Notes under the pieces: generated by a model
Databases searched by the model: none
Told to the model about the DNA's origin: nothing
What the model saw: only the letters and a program-made list of their open reading frames with translations
Position numbers and translations under genes: made by a program
Source of the DNA: Pectobacterium aroidearum
Lineage (GTDB): Bacteria > Pseudomonadota > Gammaproteobacteria > Enterobacterales > Enterobacteriaceae
DNA length: 64,000 nt
Direction of reading: 5' to 3'
Assembly: GCF_015689195.1 (NCBI RefSeq)
Contig: NZ_CP065044.1
Location: 1,178,001-1,242,000, forward strand
Shown: positions 52,907-62,952 of the stretch, piece after piece
Position numbering within the stretch: position 1 is the stretch's first letter
How the letters are laid out: the number at the start of each line of letters is the position of its first letter

Positions 52907-54127
52907 GTGAACGTAACCCACCCACTCACGTTGGTTGTGCTCAACAGTGAGCAGCTCGATATCAATTCTCAGGTACAGCACCAGTTCGATCACCGTGGTG
53001 GCACGCTGGGCGCGTCGGAAAAAGACCAGTGGCAACTGCGGGATCGGCTGGGTGCCGTGGTCCCGGCACATGCCCGTATCGACATGACCGATGGTTATTT
53101 CAGCCTGTGCGATCTGAGCGGCCAGTCTTTTATTAACGGATCGCTGTCGCCGATTGGGCGAGATCGCAAAGTCATTTTGTCGCACGGTGATGAACTGGTG
53201 ATTGGGCCTTTCCGGCTGGGCGTGTACATCGGCGATCCCACCACAGAACAGGATATCGATCAGGTATTAGGACAGCGCACCGACGATGTGCTGGGCGGCT
53301 GGCTGAGTGACGATAAAAAAGGGCGATCTACGGATCTGGCGGATCCCTCGGTCACGTTGAATGACCCGCTGTGGGCGCTACAGAAAGAACAGAGCCAGCC
53401 ACTATTGCCATCAGACAGTGAGACGGTCGGAGAATCGCTCACGACCTCTCTTTCTTCTTTTTCTTCTGGTGAGGACACCATGGATCAGAAATTTGTGGAA
53501 CTACCGACCATCAACACACCGTACGCGGGAGAAGGGCTGGAGGGCTACAGCGATGGCACCTCGCTGGCACCGCTGATGCGCGGGCTGGGGATGTCGCTTC
53601 AGCCGGGCGATGATGCGCGGTTACGTGAAATGCTGGAAGAGATGGGAAAAAGCCTGCGTGCGATGGTGGAAGGCCTGCTGGCATTGCAGACGGAACAGGC
53701 GGCGATGGCGGACACACATTTACGCCCGATTGAAGATAACCCGCTGCGTTTGGGGCTGGGCTATACCGATACGCTGTCGGTGCTGTTTGCCGAAGGAAAA
53801 AGTCCGGTACACCTGTCTGCGCCCGCCGCCGTGGAAGAAGTGTTGAACAATGTGCGGGTGCATCACATCGCGAATCAGCAAGCGATTGCCGTCGCGCTGG
53901 AAAATATTCTTCAGGCTTTCTCGCCTGCCGCGCTGCTCAACCGCTTTGAACACTATCGCCGCAGCGGCGATCCTCTGGCGGCGGATGACGGCTGGGCATG
54001 GCAGATGTATCAGCACTACTACCGCGAATTAACGTCGCCGCGCCAGCAGGGCTTCCAAAAACTGTTCCATCAGGTGTATGCGCAGGCGTATGACCGCGCC
54101 GTGCGTCAGCAGCAGGAGCAAAAATAA
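52907..54127 (+). CDS. tagH: T6SS FHA-domain protein TagH
   Basis: A 406-residue protein with an N-terminal forkhead-associated domain (about residues 5-110). RIDMTDGYFSLCDLSGQSFINGS and the nearby VILSHGDELVIGPFRLGVY fit the phosphothreonine-binding fold. The C-terminal ImpI/VasC-like domain (about 215-400) has VRVHHIANQQAIAVALENILQAFSPAALLNRF. GTG 52907 has AGGAG five bases upstream; the frame open to 52841 overlaps tssG and is not favoured. FHA proteins in other T6SSs act in threonine-phosphorylation control, but no kinase gene is seen in this window. The stop overlaps tssJ (TAATG). Confidence 0.88.
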   Translation: MNVTHPLTLVVLNSEQLDINSQVQHQFDHRGGTLGASEKDQWQLRDRLGAVVPAHARIDMTDGYFSLCDLSGQSFINGSLSPIGRDRKVILSHGDELVIGPFRLGVYIGDPTTEQDIDQVLGQRTDDVLGGWLSDDKKGRSTDLADPSVTLNDPLWALQKEQSQPLLPSDSETVGESLTTSLSSFSSGEDTMDQKFVELPTINTPYAGEGLEGYSDGTSLAPLMRGLGMSLQPGDDARLREMLEEMGKSLRAMVEGLLALQTEQAAMADTHLRPIEDNPLRLGLGYTDTLSVLFAEGKSPVHLSAPAAVEEVLNNVRVHHIANQQAIAVALENILQAFSPAALLNRFEHYRRSGDPLAADDGWAWQMYQHYYRELTSPRQQGFQKLFHQVYAQAYDRAVRQQQEQK

Positions 54128-54648
54128 TGCTGCGAGCATTGTGCTTATGTTCCCTGATGTTCGTGCTGTCAGGGTGCACCACGCTGGGCAAGATGGCGCA
54201 GGTGGCGGCGAATCCTGACATTCAGGTTGGCAGCAACAATCATCAGCCTTCTACCGTGGGTTTCAGCCTGTTGGCGGAGCCGGACGTTAACCCGAACGAC
54301 AGCGGTGAAGCCGCGCCTATCGAATTCCAACTGGTTCTGCTGGCGGAAGATTCACGTCTGCTGGCCACCGATTACGATCAGGTAACGACGGATATCGAAA
54401 AGGCGTTAGCCAAGAATTACATCAATCATCAGGACTACACGCTGCTGCCGGGACAGTTCAAATACCTGCCGCCTGAAGCGCTGGATGAAAAGGTGCATTA
54501 CCTCGGTGTGATCGCGCGCTATGCGGATTCGGAAAGCTCGGAATGGCGCAAAGTCATCAAGCTAAAAAATACCGGGCAAACGTATCAGATCCTCGTGCAC
54601 CTGCGCCGGGATGAAGTCGAAATCAAAAAAGACCAAGAAGAAGAATAA
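54127..54648 (+). CDS. tssJ: T6SS outer-membrane lipoprotein TssJ
   Basis: A 173-residue lipoprotein. The N-terminus is a lipoprotein signal peptide with the lipobox LSGC at about residues 14-17. TssJ anchors the membrane complex TssJLM in the outer membrane and contacts TssM in the periplasm. The central FQLVLLAEDSRLLATDYDQV and LPGQFKYLPPEALDEKVHYLGVIARYAD stretches match the family. It is followed directly by tssK. Confidence 0.94.
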   Translation: MLRALCLCSLMFVLSGCTTLGKMAQVAANPDIQVGSNNHQPSTVGFSLLAEPDVNPNDSGEAAPIEFQLVLLAEDSRLLATDYDQVTTDIEKALAKNYINHQDYTLLPGQFKYLPPEALDEKVHYLGVIARYADSESSEWRKVIKLKNTGQTYQILVHLRRDEVEIKKDQEEE

Positions 54649-54650
54649 CT

Positions 54651-55988
54651 ATGTCGAGTCGCAATCGCATTATCTGGCGGGAAGGCCTGTTCATTAAACC
54701 GCAACATTTTCAACAGCAGCAAAGACACACCGATTACGCACTGCATGCGCGTCTCAGCGCTCTCAGTGATTATTTCTATGGCTTACAGTCGCTGGCGATT
54801 AACGAGGAATACCTCAATTTTGGCCGTATCGCACTGGTGAACGCCAGCGGGGTGATGCCGGACGGCACCGTGTTCAATATTCCGGGTGATGACGCTCTGC
54901 CACTGCCGCTGGAAATTACCGATGTGGCGCTGGCAAACCAGAAAGTGTATCTGGCGTTGCCGCTGGCGGTGAATGGCGTCAGTGAAGTCGGTCAGCCGGG
55001 GCAGGGGATCGCCAGCCGCTTGCAGTCGCATCGACATGACGTGCGCGATCTGCACAGCGACGGCGGCGATATCGTTTCTCTGGAGGTCGGTAAGGTCAGC
55101 CTGCGCCTGATGCTCGATCGTGACGATCGCAGCGCTTATGCCTCGCTGGCGATTGCCAACATTCTGGATAAACGCCCTGACGGCGGCTTGATTCTGGATC
55201 CTAACTTCATGCCGTGCAGCATCAGCGTCACGGCAATCCCCACTTTAAAACGCTTTTTGGGGGAGTCCGCCGGTCTGGTGGCGGAGCGTGCGCGCAGTCT
55301 GGCGCAGCGTATTGCCGCACCGGGACAGCAGGGCGTCGCGGATGTCGCTGAATTTATGATGCTGCAATTACTTAACCGCGCGCAGCCCAAACTGTCGCAT
55401 CTGGCGCGTCTGGGCACCTTGCACCCTGAACGCCTGCACGAAACGCTGGTTGAGCTGTGCGGCGAACTGATGACGTTCACCGATGAATCGCGCCTGCCGC
55501 CGGAATTCCCTGCCTACCGCCACGAGCACCAGCAGGCCAGCTTTGAGCCGCTGATGATGGCGCTGCGCCAGGCGCTGAGCACCGTGCTGTCGCCGCGCGC
55601 TGTTTCCATCCAACTGAAGAAACAGCCGTATGGCGTGATGGTAGCAATGGTCGGCGATGCAGAATTGATGACCAGCGCCGAGTTTGTGCTGGCGGTACGC
55701 GCGCGCATGCCGCAGGAACACCTGCGTAAACAGCTGCTGCAACAAACGAAGATCGCCTCCAGCGAGAAGATCCGTGAACTGATCAGCCTGCAACTACCGG
55801 GTATTCCGCTACTGCCGCTGCCGGTGGCACCGCGCCAGCTGCCTTATCACGCAGGTTACAGCTATTTCCAACTGGATAGACAAAGCCCCGCCTGGCAGAT
55901 GCTGGTGTCCGGCAATACGTTGGCGTTCCACATTGCTGGTGAATTCCCGGAGCTGGATATGCAGCTTTGGGCGATCCGCGGCCAGTAG
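54651..55988 (+). CDS. tssK: T6SS baseplate-membrane connector TssK
   Basis: A 445-residue protein. IIWREGLFIKPQHFQQQQRHTDYAL at the N-terminus is the TssK signature. The C-terminal ISLQLPGIPLLPLPVAPRQLPYHAGYSYFQLD is also typical. TssK connects the baseplate to TssL and TssM at the inner membrane. It starts two bases after tssJ ends and lies upstream of tssL, the usual order. Length is normal. Confidence 0.97.
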   Translation: MSSRNRIIWREGLFIKPQHFQQQQRHTDYALHARLSALSDYFYGLQSLAINEEYLNFGRIALVNASGVMPDGTVFNIPGDDALPLPLEITDVALANQKVYLALPLAVNGVSEVGQPGQGIASRLQSHRHDVRDLHSDGGDIVSLEVGKVSLRLMLDRDDRSAYASLAIANILDKRPDGGLILDPNFMPCSISVTAIPTLKRFLGESAGLVAERARSLAQRIAAPGQQGVADVAEFMMLQLLNRAQPKLSHLARLGTLHPERLHETLVELCGELMTFTDESRLPPEFPAYRHEHQQASFEPLMMALRQALSTVLSPRAVSIQLKKQPYGVMVAMVGDAELMTSAEFVLAVRARMPQEHLRKQLLQQTKIASSEKIRELISLQLPGIPLLPLPVAPRQLPYHAGYSYFQLDRQSPAWQMLVSGNTLAFHIAGEFPELDMQLWAIRGQ

Positions 55989-56003
55989 TAAGGAGAGGAA
56001 GAG

Positions 56004-56780
56004 ATGAGCATCGAGGTTATTAAAAACGATCAACTGGGCGATCTGCTTTTTGATCATGCCCGACAGCTGGATATGGACTCCGACTACTGGTTTCGCCTGC
56101 GCGGACAAAGCATCAATCCGATGATTGATGCGGTCACGCCGCTATTGGGCATGGTGGAGCGGGTACGCCAGCTCTCCGCCTACGAGGGCGTAGAGGATCT
56201 CTATCAGCGCGTGGTGTCTGAAATTCAGGCTATTGAGCAGGAGTTACATTCTCATGGCTACGAAAACGGCGTGATTCTGTCGTTCCGCTACATCCTCTGT
56301 ACCTTCATTGATGAAGCCGTAATGGGGCGGGAATGGGGTGGGCAGAGCATGTGGTCGGCCCATTCCCTGCTGACCCGTTTTCACAATGAGACCTGGGGCG
56401 GCGAAAAGGTATTTGTCCTGCTGGAGAAGCTACTGGATGACCCGGCACGCTATCGCGACATTCTGGAGTTTATTTACCTCTGCCTCTGCCTGGGTTTTGA
56501 AGGGCGCTATCGGGTGATGACTCAGGGGCGTGAGGAACTCAATCGCGTCGTGAGCAAGTTGCATGACACGCTGCGCCCTGAACCTGCGGATTCTCCGACC
56601 GTCTTCCACCTGAATCTCGGGCAACAGGCCTCGCGCTATCACCTGCGCAGACAGGTGTCATTGCGCACGCTGTTCATTGGCGTGTGTGTGGTTCTGGTGG
56701 CCGCATTCGGCCTGTACCGTTACCAGCTAACTCATCAAACCCAGGACGTACTGCGTCAGCTGGGAGAATTATTACAATAA
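56004..56780 (+). CDS. tssL: T6SS inner-membrane protein TssL (DotU type)
   Basis: A 258-residue cytoplasmic-facing protein with one C-terminal membrane helix (about residues 221-241, TLFIGVCVVLVAAFGLYRY). The conserved FRYILCTFIDEAVMG near residue 90 and ETWGGEKVFVLLEKLLDDP motif are DotU/TssL marks. There is no C-terminal OmpA domain. With TssJ and TssM it forms the trans-envelope complex. RBS AGGAG precedes the ATG. Confidence 0.95.
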   Translation: MSIEVIKNDQLGDLLFDHARQLDMDSDYWFRLRGQSINPMIDAVTPLLGMVERVRQLSAYEGVEDLYQRVVSEIQAIEQELHSHGYENGVILSFRYILCTFIDEAVMGREWGGQSMWSAHSLLTRFHNETWGGEKVFVLLEKLLDDPARYRDILEFIYLCLCLGFEGRYRVMTQGREELNRVVSKLHDTLRPEPADSPTVFHLNLGQQASRYHLRRQVSLRTLFIGVCVVLVAAFGLYRYQLTHQTQDVLRQLGELLQ

Positions 56781-56793
56781 CAGGAGCTACACC

Positions 56794-59391
56794 GTGATTC
56801 GAATTGAACTGCCGACACTGGTTGAACGACTCAACCCTGTGTGCCGTCATATGCTGGAAGAAGCGGCGGCACTCTGTATTCAGCATCAGGGTGCGGAAAT
56901 TCGCATTGAGCACCTGTTGATGAAAATGCTGGAAACGCCGCTGTGTGATGTACGCCAGATCCTCAAGCGTGCGGGCGTCGATGCGGATGAGCTGTCTTCA
57001 TTGCTTCTGCCTTCCTCCGTGGATAAGGAATTTGACGCGGGCTACCCTTCATTCTCTCCTCTGCTGGTGGAGTGGTTGCAGGATAGCTGGCTGCTGGCGT
57101 CGGCGGAATTTCAACACACGCGTTTGCGTAGCGGCATTTTGCTGCTGGTCTTGCTGATGACGCCAAATCGCTATGTGGCAGGCGCGATATCTCGTCCGCT
57201 GGCGCAGATCAACCGTGAGCTTTTACGCCAGCAGTTTGATGAGTGGGTGAAGGATTCGGTTGAAACGGAAGTCGCGGTGCAATCGGCTACAGCCGAACAA
57301 GCCGTGGCGGCGACCACGCAGTTGTCCCGCTATACCCAAAACGTAACGGAATCTGCCCGACAGGGACAGTTGGATCCGGTGTTGTGCCGTGACCATGAAA
57401 TCGATCTGATGATCGACATTCTCTCTCGCCGTCGTAAAAACAACCCGATTGTGGTCGGGGAAGCGGGCGTGGGTAAAAGTGCGCTGATCGAAGGGCTGGC
57501 GCTGCGCATCATTGCGGGCGCGGTGCCGGAAAGATTGCGGGATGTCGAACTGCTCACGCTCGATCTGGGAGCGATGCAGGCTGGCGCCTCGGTGAAAGGT
57601 GAATTTGAGAAACGCTTCAAAGGTGTAATGCAGGAAGTGAAAGAGGCGCCGCGCCCTATCATTCTGTTTATCGATGAAGCGCATACGCTCATCGGGGCCG
57701 GTAATCAGGCTGGCGGGCTGGATGTTTCCAACCTGCTCAAGCCAGCGCTGGCGCGCGGTGAACTGCGTACGATCGCGGCAACGACCTGGAGCGAATACAA
57801 AAAATACGTGGAGAAGGACGCCGCGCTTTCCCGCCGTTTCCAGCTCGTCAAAGTGGGTGAGCCGAACGCGGAAGAAGCCACGGTTATCTTACGCGGGCTG
57901 CGCGGCATCTATGAAAAGGCGCACGGCGTCCTGATTGATGAGGATGCGCTTCAGGCGGCGGCACAGCTGTCGGCGCGTTATATCTCCGGTCGCCAACTGC
58001 CGGACAAGGCGATTGACGTGCTGGATACCGCCAGCGCGCGCGTCGCCATTAACCTGACGACGCCACCGCGTGCGGTCAGCCAGCTCCAGACTCGCCTGCG
58101 CCAGCAGGAGATGGAAATCACCCAGCTTGAGCGTCAGGCGCGTATCGGCTTGGGCAATACCGAAGAGCGGTTAGCCGAACTGCGTGACGCCCGTGAGGCC
58201 GGCGCGGCACAGCTGGCGCAGTTGGAAGCCGATTGGCAGCAGCAGAAAACGCAGGTTCAGCGCGTGATTGAACTGCGTACCGCGCTGCTGGATGACGAGC
58301 AGGCTGTCGATTTTGATGCAGCATCGGCGACGGCGGAGCTGGCCGCCTGTGAACAGGCGCTGGAAGCGCTGCAACACTCCTCCGTTCTGGTCTCCCCTCA
58401 CGTTGATAAAACGCAGATTGCTGCGGTCATTGCCGAGTGGACGGGCGTGCCGCTGAACCGCATCTCACAGGGTGAAATGGATGTCGTCACGCGCCTGCCT
58501 GAATTCCTGGGCGAGTCGATTAAAGGGCAGCAGTTGGCGATTGCCCACTTGCATAAACACCTGCTGACCGCGCGCGCCGATCTGCGTCGTCCGGGGCGTC
58601 CGCTGGGGGCGTTCCTGCTGGTGGGGCCGAGCGGCGTGGGTAAAACGGAAACCGTGGTGCAGATTGCCGACCTGATGTTTGGCGGACGTAACTATCTGAC
58701 CACCATCAATATGTCCGAGTATCAGGAGAAACACACGGTTTCACGCCTGATCGGGTCACCGCCGGGCTATGTCGGGTTTGGTGAGGGGGGCGTCTTGACC
58801 GAAGCCATCCGCCAGAAACCGTATTCTGTGGTACTGCTGGATGAAGTGGAGAAGGCGCACCCTGATGTCCTGAACCTGTTCTATCAGGCGTTTGATAAAG
58901 GTGAACTCGCCGATGGCGAAGGCCGGGTGATCGACTGTCGCAACGTGGTGTTCTTCCTGACGTCCAACCTCGGGTTCCAAACGATCGTGAATTACGCCGA
59001 GCAGTCGGATGTGTTGCTGGATGCGCTCTATCCCGAACTGGCGGCCTTCTTTAAACCTGCGCTGTTGGCGCGTATGGAAGTCATTCCGTACCTGCCGCTG
59101 GCGCATGACACTATGGTCGAGATTGTACAGGGCAAACTGTCGCGTCTGGTGTCTCTGCTGCAACAGCGCTTTGGTGCAGAAGTCATTATTGAAGACGAGG
59201 TGCCGGAAGAGATTCTGCGGTTGGCGAACCGCAGCGAAAATGGGGCGCGTATGCTCGAATCGGTGATTGATGGTGCCTTGCTGCCGCCGGTTTCGCTACA
59301 GCTGCTGCAACGCCTGTCTGCGGGCGAACCCGTCAGCCGCATTCATTTCCGCGTCGACGCCGGCCAGTTCCAGACTGAGGTGGAGGGCTGA
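56794..59391 (+). CDS. tssH: T6SS AAA+ ATPase ClpV (TssH)
   Basis: An 865-residue Hsp100 unfoldase that disassembles contracted sheath. The N-terminal domain (about residues 1-150) binds sheath. Two AAA+ modules follow: GEAGVGKSA with LFIDEAHTLIGAG (about residues 224-300), and GPSGVGKTE with VVLLDEVEKAHPD (about 610-690). A coiled-coil region lies between them (about 420-500). GTG 56794 has AGGAG upstream. It precedes vasH by two bases. Confidence 0.97.
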   Translation: MIRIELPTLVERLNPVCRHMLEEAAALCIQHQGAEIRIEHLLMKMLETPLCDVRQILKRAGVDADELSSLLLPSSVDKEFDAGYPSFSPLLVEWLQDSWLLASAEFQHTRLRSGILLLVLLMTPNRYVAGAISRPLAQINRELLRQQFDEWVKDSVETEVAVQSATAEQAVAATTQLSRYTQNVTESARQGQLDPVLCRDHEIDLMIDILSRRRKNNPIVVGEAGVGKSALIEGLALRIIAGAVPERLRDVELLTLDLGAMQAGASVKGEFEKRFKGVMQEVKEAPRPIILFIDEAHTLIGAGNQAGGLDVSNLLKPALARGELRTIAATTWSEYKKYVEKDAALSRRFQLVKVGEPNAEEATVILRGLRGIYEKAHGVLIDEDALQAAAQLSARYISGRQLPDKAIDVLDTASARVAINLTTPPRAVSQLQTRLRQQEMEITQLERQARIGLGNTEERLAELRDAREAGAAQLAQLEADWQQQKTQVQRVIELRTALLDDEQAVDFDAASATAELAACEQALEALQHSSVLVSPHVDKTQIAAVIAEWTGVPLNRISQGEMDVVTRLPEFLGESIKGQQLAIAHLHKHLLTARADLRRPGRPLGAFLLVGPSGVGKTETVVQIADLMFGGRNYLTTINMSEYQEKHTVSRLIGSPPGYVGFGEGGVLTEAIRQKPYSVVLLDEVEKAHPDVLNLFYQAFDKGELADGEGRVIDCRNVVFFLTSNLGFQTIVNYAEQSDVLLDALYPELAAFFKPALLARMEVIPYLPLAHDTMVEIVQGKLSRLVSLLQQRFGAEVIIEDEVPEEILRLANRSENGARMLESVIDGALLPPVSLQLLQRLSAGEPVSRIHFRVDAGQFQTEVEG

Positions 59392-59393
59392 GT

Positions 59394-60932
59394 ATGCAAC
59401 ATGCCCTCGAACTGGCGCTTGCACTCACCCGGCAGCATGACGAGGCCGGTCTGTGCGACTGGCTGCTGGAGACCATGCAGGCTGCCTGGCAGCCTCAAGG
59501 GATGCTACTGGGGATGGTGGATGTCAGCGGCAGGCAGCTGACCTGCCAGGGGCGGGTGCATGACATGCCGGTGGCGCTGAACCTGGGGGTGGATGACTTT
59601 AGCCACCCGCTGGCTTATGCGCTGCATAAGAATCAGGCGCGTACCTGGGATTCTCTTTATGGCGGCGCACGCATTGAGCACCGTGATTTTCGGCAGATGC
59701 TGATCTCTGTCGGAACGAATTGCGGGCTTCATGCGCAGCCATTGCTGTCAGACAGCGGTAAGCCGCTGGCGGTGCTGGCGCTGCTGGATACGCCGACGCG
59801 CCTGCAAACGTTGCATCAGCGCGGTGAGTGTGAACGGCTGGCACAGGTGTTTTGTCGCCAGCTTATCCTGCTGCGTGAACTGGCGCACACCCGTCGGGAG
59901 CAGGTCGCGCTGAGAGATTCGCTCCGCCAGATTAAGGATGAAGGGCAAAGCCGTCGCGAGCAGGAAAAACGGGTGGAAACGACGCTGGTGGGGCAGTCCA
60001 CCGTGATTAAGGCGCTGCACCAGCAGATTTATCAGGCGGCAAAACACCGTCTTTCGGTGCTGATTCAGGGTGAAACCGGGTCAGGGAAAGATGTGGTGGC
60101 GCGTTTGCTGCATCAGTGCTCCGAGCGTGCCAGCAAACCTTTTATTGCCATCAACTGTGCCGCGATCCCGGAAAACCTGATTGAAAGCGAGCTGTTTGGC
60201 TACCAGAAAGGCGCGTTCTCCGGCGCACAAAGCAACAAGATTGGTCTGGTCGAGCAGGCTAACGGCGGAACCCTGTTTCTGGATGAGGTCGGCGATATGC
60301 CACAGTCCATGCAGGCCAAGCTGTTAAGGGTATTGGAGACGCACAGCTTCCGTCCTTTGGGCGCGGAAAAAGAAGTGCATTCCGATTTCCGCCTGATTGC
60401 CGCGACGCATCAGCCGCTGGAGCAGCACGTGTCTGACGGCGTGTTTCGGCAGGATCTCTATCACCGCCTTTGCCAGTGTTTATTGCAGGTCGCGCCGCTG
60501 CGCGAGCGGCCGGATGATATTCGCCTGCTGTGCGAGCACTTCATCAATCAATTCGCAGACAAACAGCAAAAACACGTTGGGCCATTAAATCGGGCTTTCC
60601 TGCGCCAACTGGTAGGGTATGACTTTCCCGGCAATGTGCGGGAACTGCGTAACCTGCTGGAGGTTGCCTGCGCCCATACGCCGGACGGCGAGGCGCTGTC
60701 TCTGGCGTCATTGCCGCCCGAGTTGCGCGAGCGGCTAACGAGTAGCACGGCTGAAGAGCAGGATCGCTACCAGCACATCCACGATTTGCGTATTGCCACA
60801 CAGCGGTATGAAGCGGCTGTCATTGAGGCACGCCTGCGCCAGTTTCAGGGGAACCGCCTGCTGGTGGCTGATAGCCTCAATATTCCCAAACGTACTCTTG
60901 ACCACAAATGCCAGAAGCTGGAGGTAAATTGA
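59394..60932 (+). CDS. vasH: Sigma-54-dependent T6SS regulator VasH
   Basis: A 512-residue enhancer-binding protein. The N-terminal half (about residues 1-165) is GAF-like. The AAA+ domain (about 190-420) has Walker A GETGSGKD, the sigma-54 contact loop GAFSGA (family consensus GAFTGA) and the Walker B GGTLFLDEVGDM. A FIS-type helix-turn-helix ends the protein. It likely activates a sigma-54 promoter, as in Vibrio VasH; I did not find a convincing GG-N10-GC promoter upstream of tssB. Its stop overlaps the next start (TGATG). Confidence 0.93.
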   Translation: MQHALELALALTRQHDEAGLCDWLLETMQAAWQPQGMLLGMVDVSGRQLTCQGRVHDMPVALNLGVDDFSHPLAYALHKNQARTWDSLYGGARIEHRDFRQMLISVGTNCGLHAQPLLSDSGKPLAVLALLDTPTRLQTLHQRGECERLAQVFCRQLILLRELAHTRREQVALRDSLRQIKDEGQSRREQEKRVETTLVGQSTVIKALHQQIYQAAKHRLSVLIQGETGSGKDVVARLLHQCSERASKPFIAINCAAIPENLIESELFGYQKGAFSGAQSNKIGLVEQANGGTLFLDEVGDMPQSMQAKLLRVLETHSFRPLGAEKEVHSDFRLIAATHQPLEQHVSDGVFRQDLYHRLCQCLLQVAPLRERPDDIRLLCEHFINQFADKQQKHVGPLNRAFLRQLVGYDFPGNVRELRNLLEVACAHTPDGEALSLASLPPELRERLTSSTAEEQDRYQHIHDLRIATQRYEAAVIEARLRQFQGNRLLVADSLNIPKRTLDHKCQKLEVN

Positions 60933-61492
60933 TGTTTCTGACGATGGCACCCCTACTGTTGGCAACTGCCGCGACGCCCGATCCCGCCTGGCAGTCGTTA
61001 TGGGAACAGTGCCGTAATGAGACGGCTCCAGAACTTCGGCTGGCCTGCTATGACGCGTTGGGGCGGGAAGCGGAACGTACCGGTACGCTCTCCCCGCAGG
61101 GTGATAAAACAATGGCTGGCAACACCTTTCAACTGGGGCGTGAAGCCGACAGTGGCGATATGACGCTCACCCGCGTGCTGGCTGATGGCAACACGCTGGT
61201 GATTAGCTGTGCCAGCAACATTACGCACTTGCGCTTAACGCTCAGTGAACCCTGGAAAGGGGAGGCCGTCACGTCACAGCTTGATGGCGTAACGGTGTCA
61301 GACAGCTGGTTTATTCGTAACCGCGGGCTGCTGCTGGAATCAGGGCGAGGCCTGCCAGCGATTGATGCGTTAAAGCGCTGGATTGGGCATCGAGAATTGG
61401 TGCTGAACGGGGCGGATGGTCATACGTTGCGTATTGAACTCGCCGGGCTAGGTGACGCGCTCGCGCCGCTGCGTCAGCAGTGTCATTGGTAA
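60932..61492 (+). CDS. vasI: T6SS-associated protein VasI (TagO-like)
   Basis: A 186-residue protein with a hydrophobic N-terminus (about residues 1-14, MFLTMAPLLLATAA) that may be a signal sequence. WEQCRNETAPELRLACYDALGRE near residue 25 matches the VasI family. It starts inside the vasH stop (TGATG). In other T6SSs VasI is an accessory protein of unclear function, probably exported to the periplasm. Its end is followed by tssA within 11 bases. Confidence 0.85.
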   Translation: MFLTMAPLLLATAATPDPAWQSLWEQCRNETAPELRLACYDALGREAERTGTLSPQGDKTMAGNTFQLGREADSGDMTLTRVLADGNTLVISCASNITHLRLTLSEPWKGEAVTSQLDGVTVSDSWFIRNRGLLLESGRGLPAIDALKRWIGHRELVLNGADGHTLRIELAGLGDALAPLRQQCHW

Positions 61493-61503
61493 AGGAGGCG
61501 TTC

Positions 61504-62928
61504 ATGCATGCACATCCCTGGTGTAAACGCCTGCAAACCTCGTTACCGGATGAGATGTTGCGCGCGGCGGTATTGCCTGACGATCCGCTCTGGGAAAAGG
61601 TCGAGACGGAGTTGGTCAAGCTGGGATCGCTGGCGCATAACCAGGTCGACCTTAACGTAGTCGCGGGTTATTGCCTGACCTTGCTGGAAAGCAAAACCAA
61701 AGACATGCGGGTACTGGTGCAGCTACTGCGCTGCTTACAGCACCCGGCCAAAGCAACACCGTTTTCTACCGCGCTGATGCTGCTGGATAGCTGGCTGGAG
61801 AGTTATTGGGCGATCGCCTGGCCTGCCAGTCCGGTTCAGAAGCAGAAGCTGATGATCCAGATTATTCGGCGTTTTGAGAGCGTGCTTCCGCGTATTGCAG
61901 AAAGCGGATCCAGCGCAGAGCTGGAGCAATTGCAGAAGTTAACGGAGCAAGTGGCGACCCGCTGGAGTGAACTGGTCAGCGACAAAGCCTCGCTGATGGA
62001 TGAACTGGTGCAGGGCATTAAGCGTGCCAGACAGCGGCAGCAGGCGCAGGAACAGGCGAATCAGACGGCGAAACCGACGCCGACGGCCAGCGGCGGTGGA
62101 ACAACGGACGGGAGTGAAACCAGCGCCAGCGTGGCTTCGACGCCAGTCAGTTCGGTAGAAATTAATTCATCCGACGAGCGCGGCTGGCGGCAAACCCAGC
62201 TGAACGTCGCGGCGCTGCTGGTTGAGCGCCATCCCGGCTCACCGATTGGCTACCGTCTGCGCCGTCACGCTATCTGGTCCGGTATTGCCACACCGCCGAT
62301 GTCATCCAAGGGAAATAAAACCCAACTGGCGCCCGTCTCGGCGGATCGCGTGGATGAATACCAAAGTGCGCTGGCACAGGCTGACTTGGCGCTGTGGGAA
62401 CGGATAGAGCAAAGCCTGGTGCTGGCACCTTACTGGTTTGATGGTCATATGCTGTCCGCTTCAGTGGCCTCAAGGCTGGGGCATACCTCTGTCGCAACGG
62501 CGATTGCCGAGGAGCTTTCGGCGTTTATTCAGCGTTTACCTGAGCTGCGTGAACTGGCGTTCAGCGATGGCGCGCCCTTTTTGACCGGGAAGTGTAGCCA
62601 GTGGCTACAGTCCAGCCAGCCCGTTCGCGGCGGTGGCGGGGCACGGCAGGACGATCTGGCGACGGAGGCGGCCGCCTGCCGGGATGAGAAAGGAATTGGC
62701 GCGGCGATGCAGTTATTGGATGAACGTATGCGCCGCCTGAAAGAACCGCGTGACCGCTTTTATGCCGAGTTGGTACTGGCAGATTTACTCGCCGAAGAAG
62801 GGATGAAATCACTGGCAGCACAGCACTATCAGCACATGTGGCAGGAAAGCCAACAATTGGGCCTGATGCAATGGGAACCGGGAATGGTCAGCCGCGTAGA
62901 GCGGTTGGCGGCATCCCGCAAAAAATAA
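61504..62928 (+). CDS. tssA: T6SS sheath-assembly protein TssA (VasJ type)
   Basis: A 474-residue protein. An ImpA-type N-terminal domain (about residues 10-130) holds DDPLWEKVETELVKLGSLAHNQVDLN and LLDSWLESYWAIAWP. A low-complexity Gln/Thr/Ser linker (about 180-225) separates it from the C-terminal part. AAAGGAGG precedes ATG 61504; the longer frame from 61480 overlaps vasI. TssA primes and coordinates tube and sheath growth. No membrane helix is clear. It is followed by tssM. Confidence 0.92.
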   Translation: MHAHPWCKRLQTSLPDEMLRAAVLPDDPLWEKVETELVKLGSLAHNQVDLNVVAGYCLTLLESKTKDMRVLVQLLRCLQHPAKATPFSTALMLLDSWLESYWAIAWPASPVQKQKLMIQIIRRFESVLPRIAESGSSAELEQLQKLTEQVATRWSELVSDKASLMDELVQGIKRARQRQQAQEQANQTAKPTPTASGGGTTDGSETSASVASTPVSSVEINSSDERGWRQTQLNVAALLVERHPGSPIGYRLRRHAIWSGIATPPMSSKGNKTQLAPVSADRVDEYQSALAQADLALWERIEQSLVLAPYWFDGHMLSASVASRLGHTSVATAIAEELSAFIQRLPELRELAFSDGAPFLTGKCSQWLQSSQPVRGGGGARQDDLATEAAACRDEKGIGAAMQLLDERMRRLKEPRDRFYAELVLADLLAEEGMKSLAAQHYQHMWQESQQLGLMQWEPGMVSRVERLAASRKK

Positions 62929-62952
62929 GACATTCGGAGTGAATGGTCACTT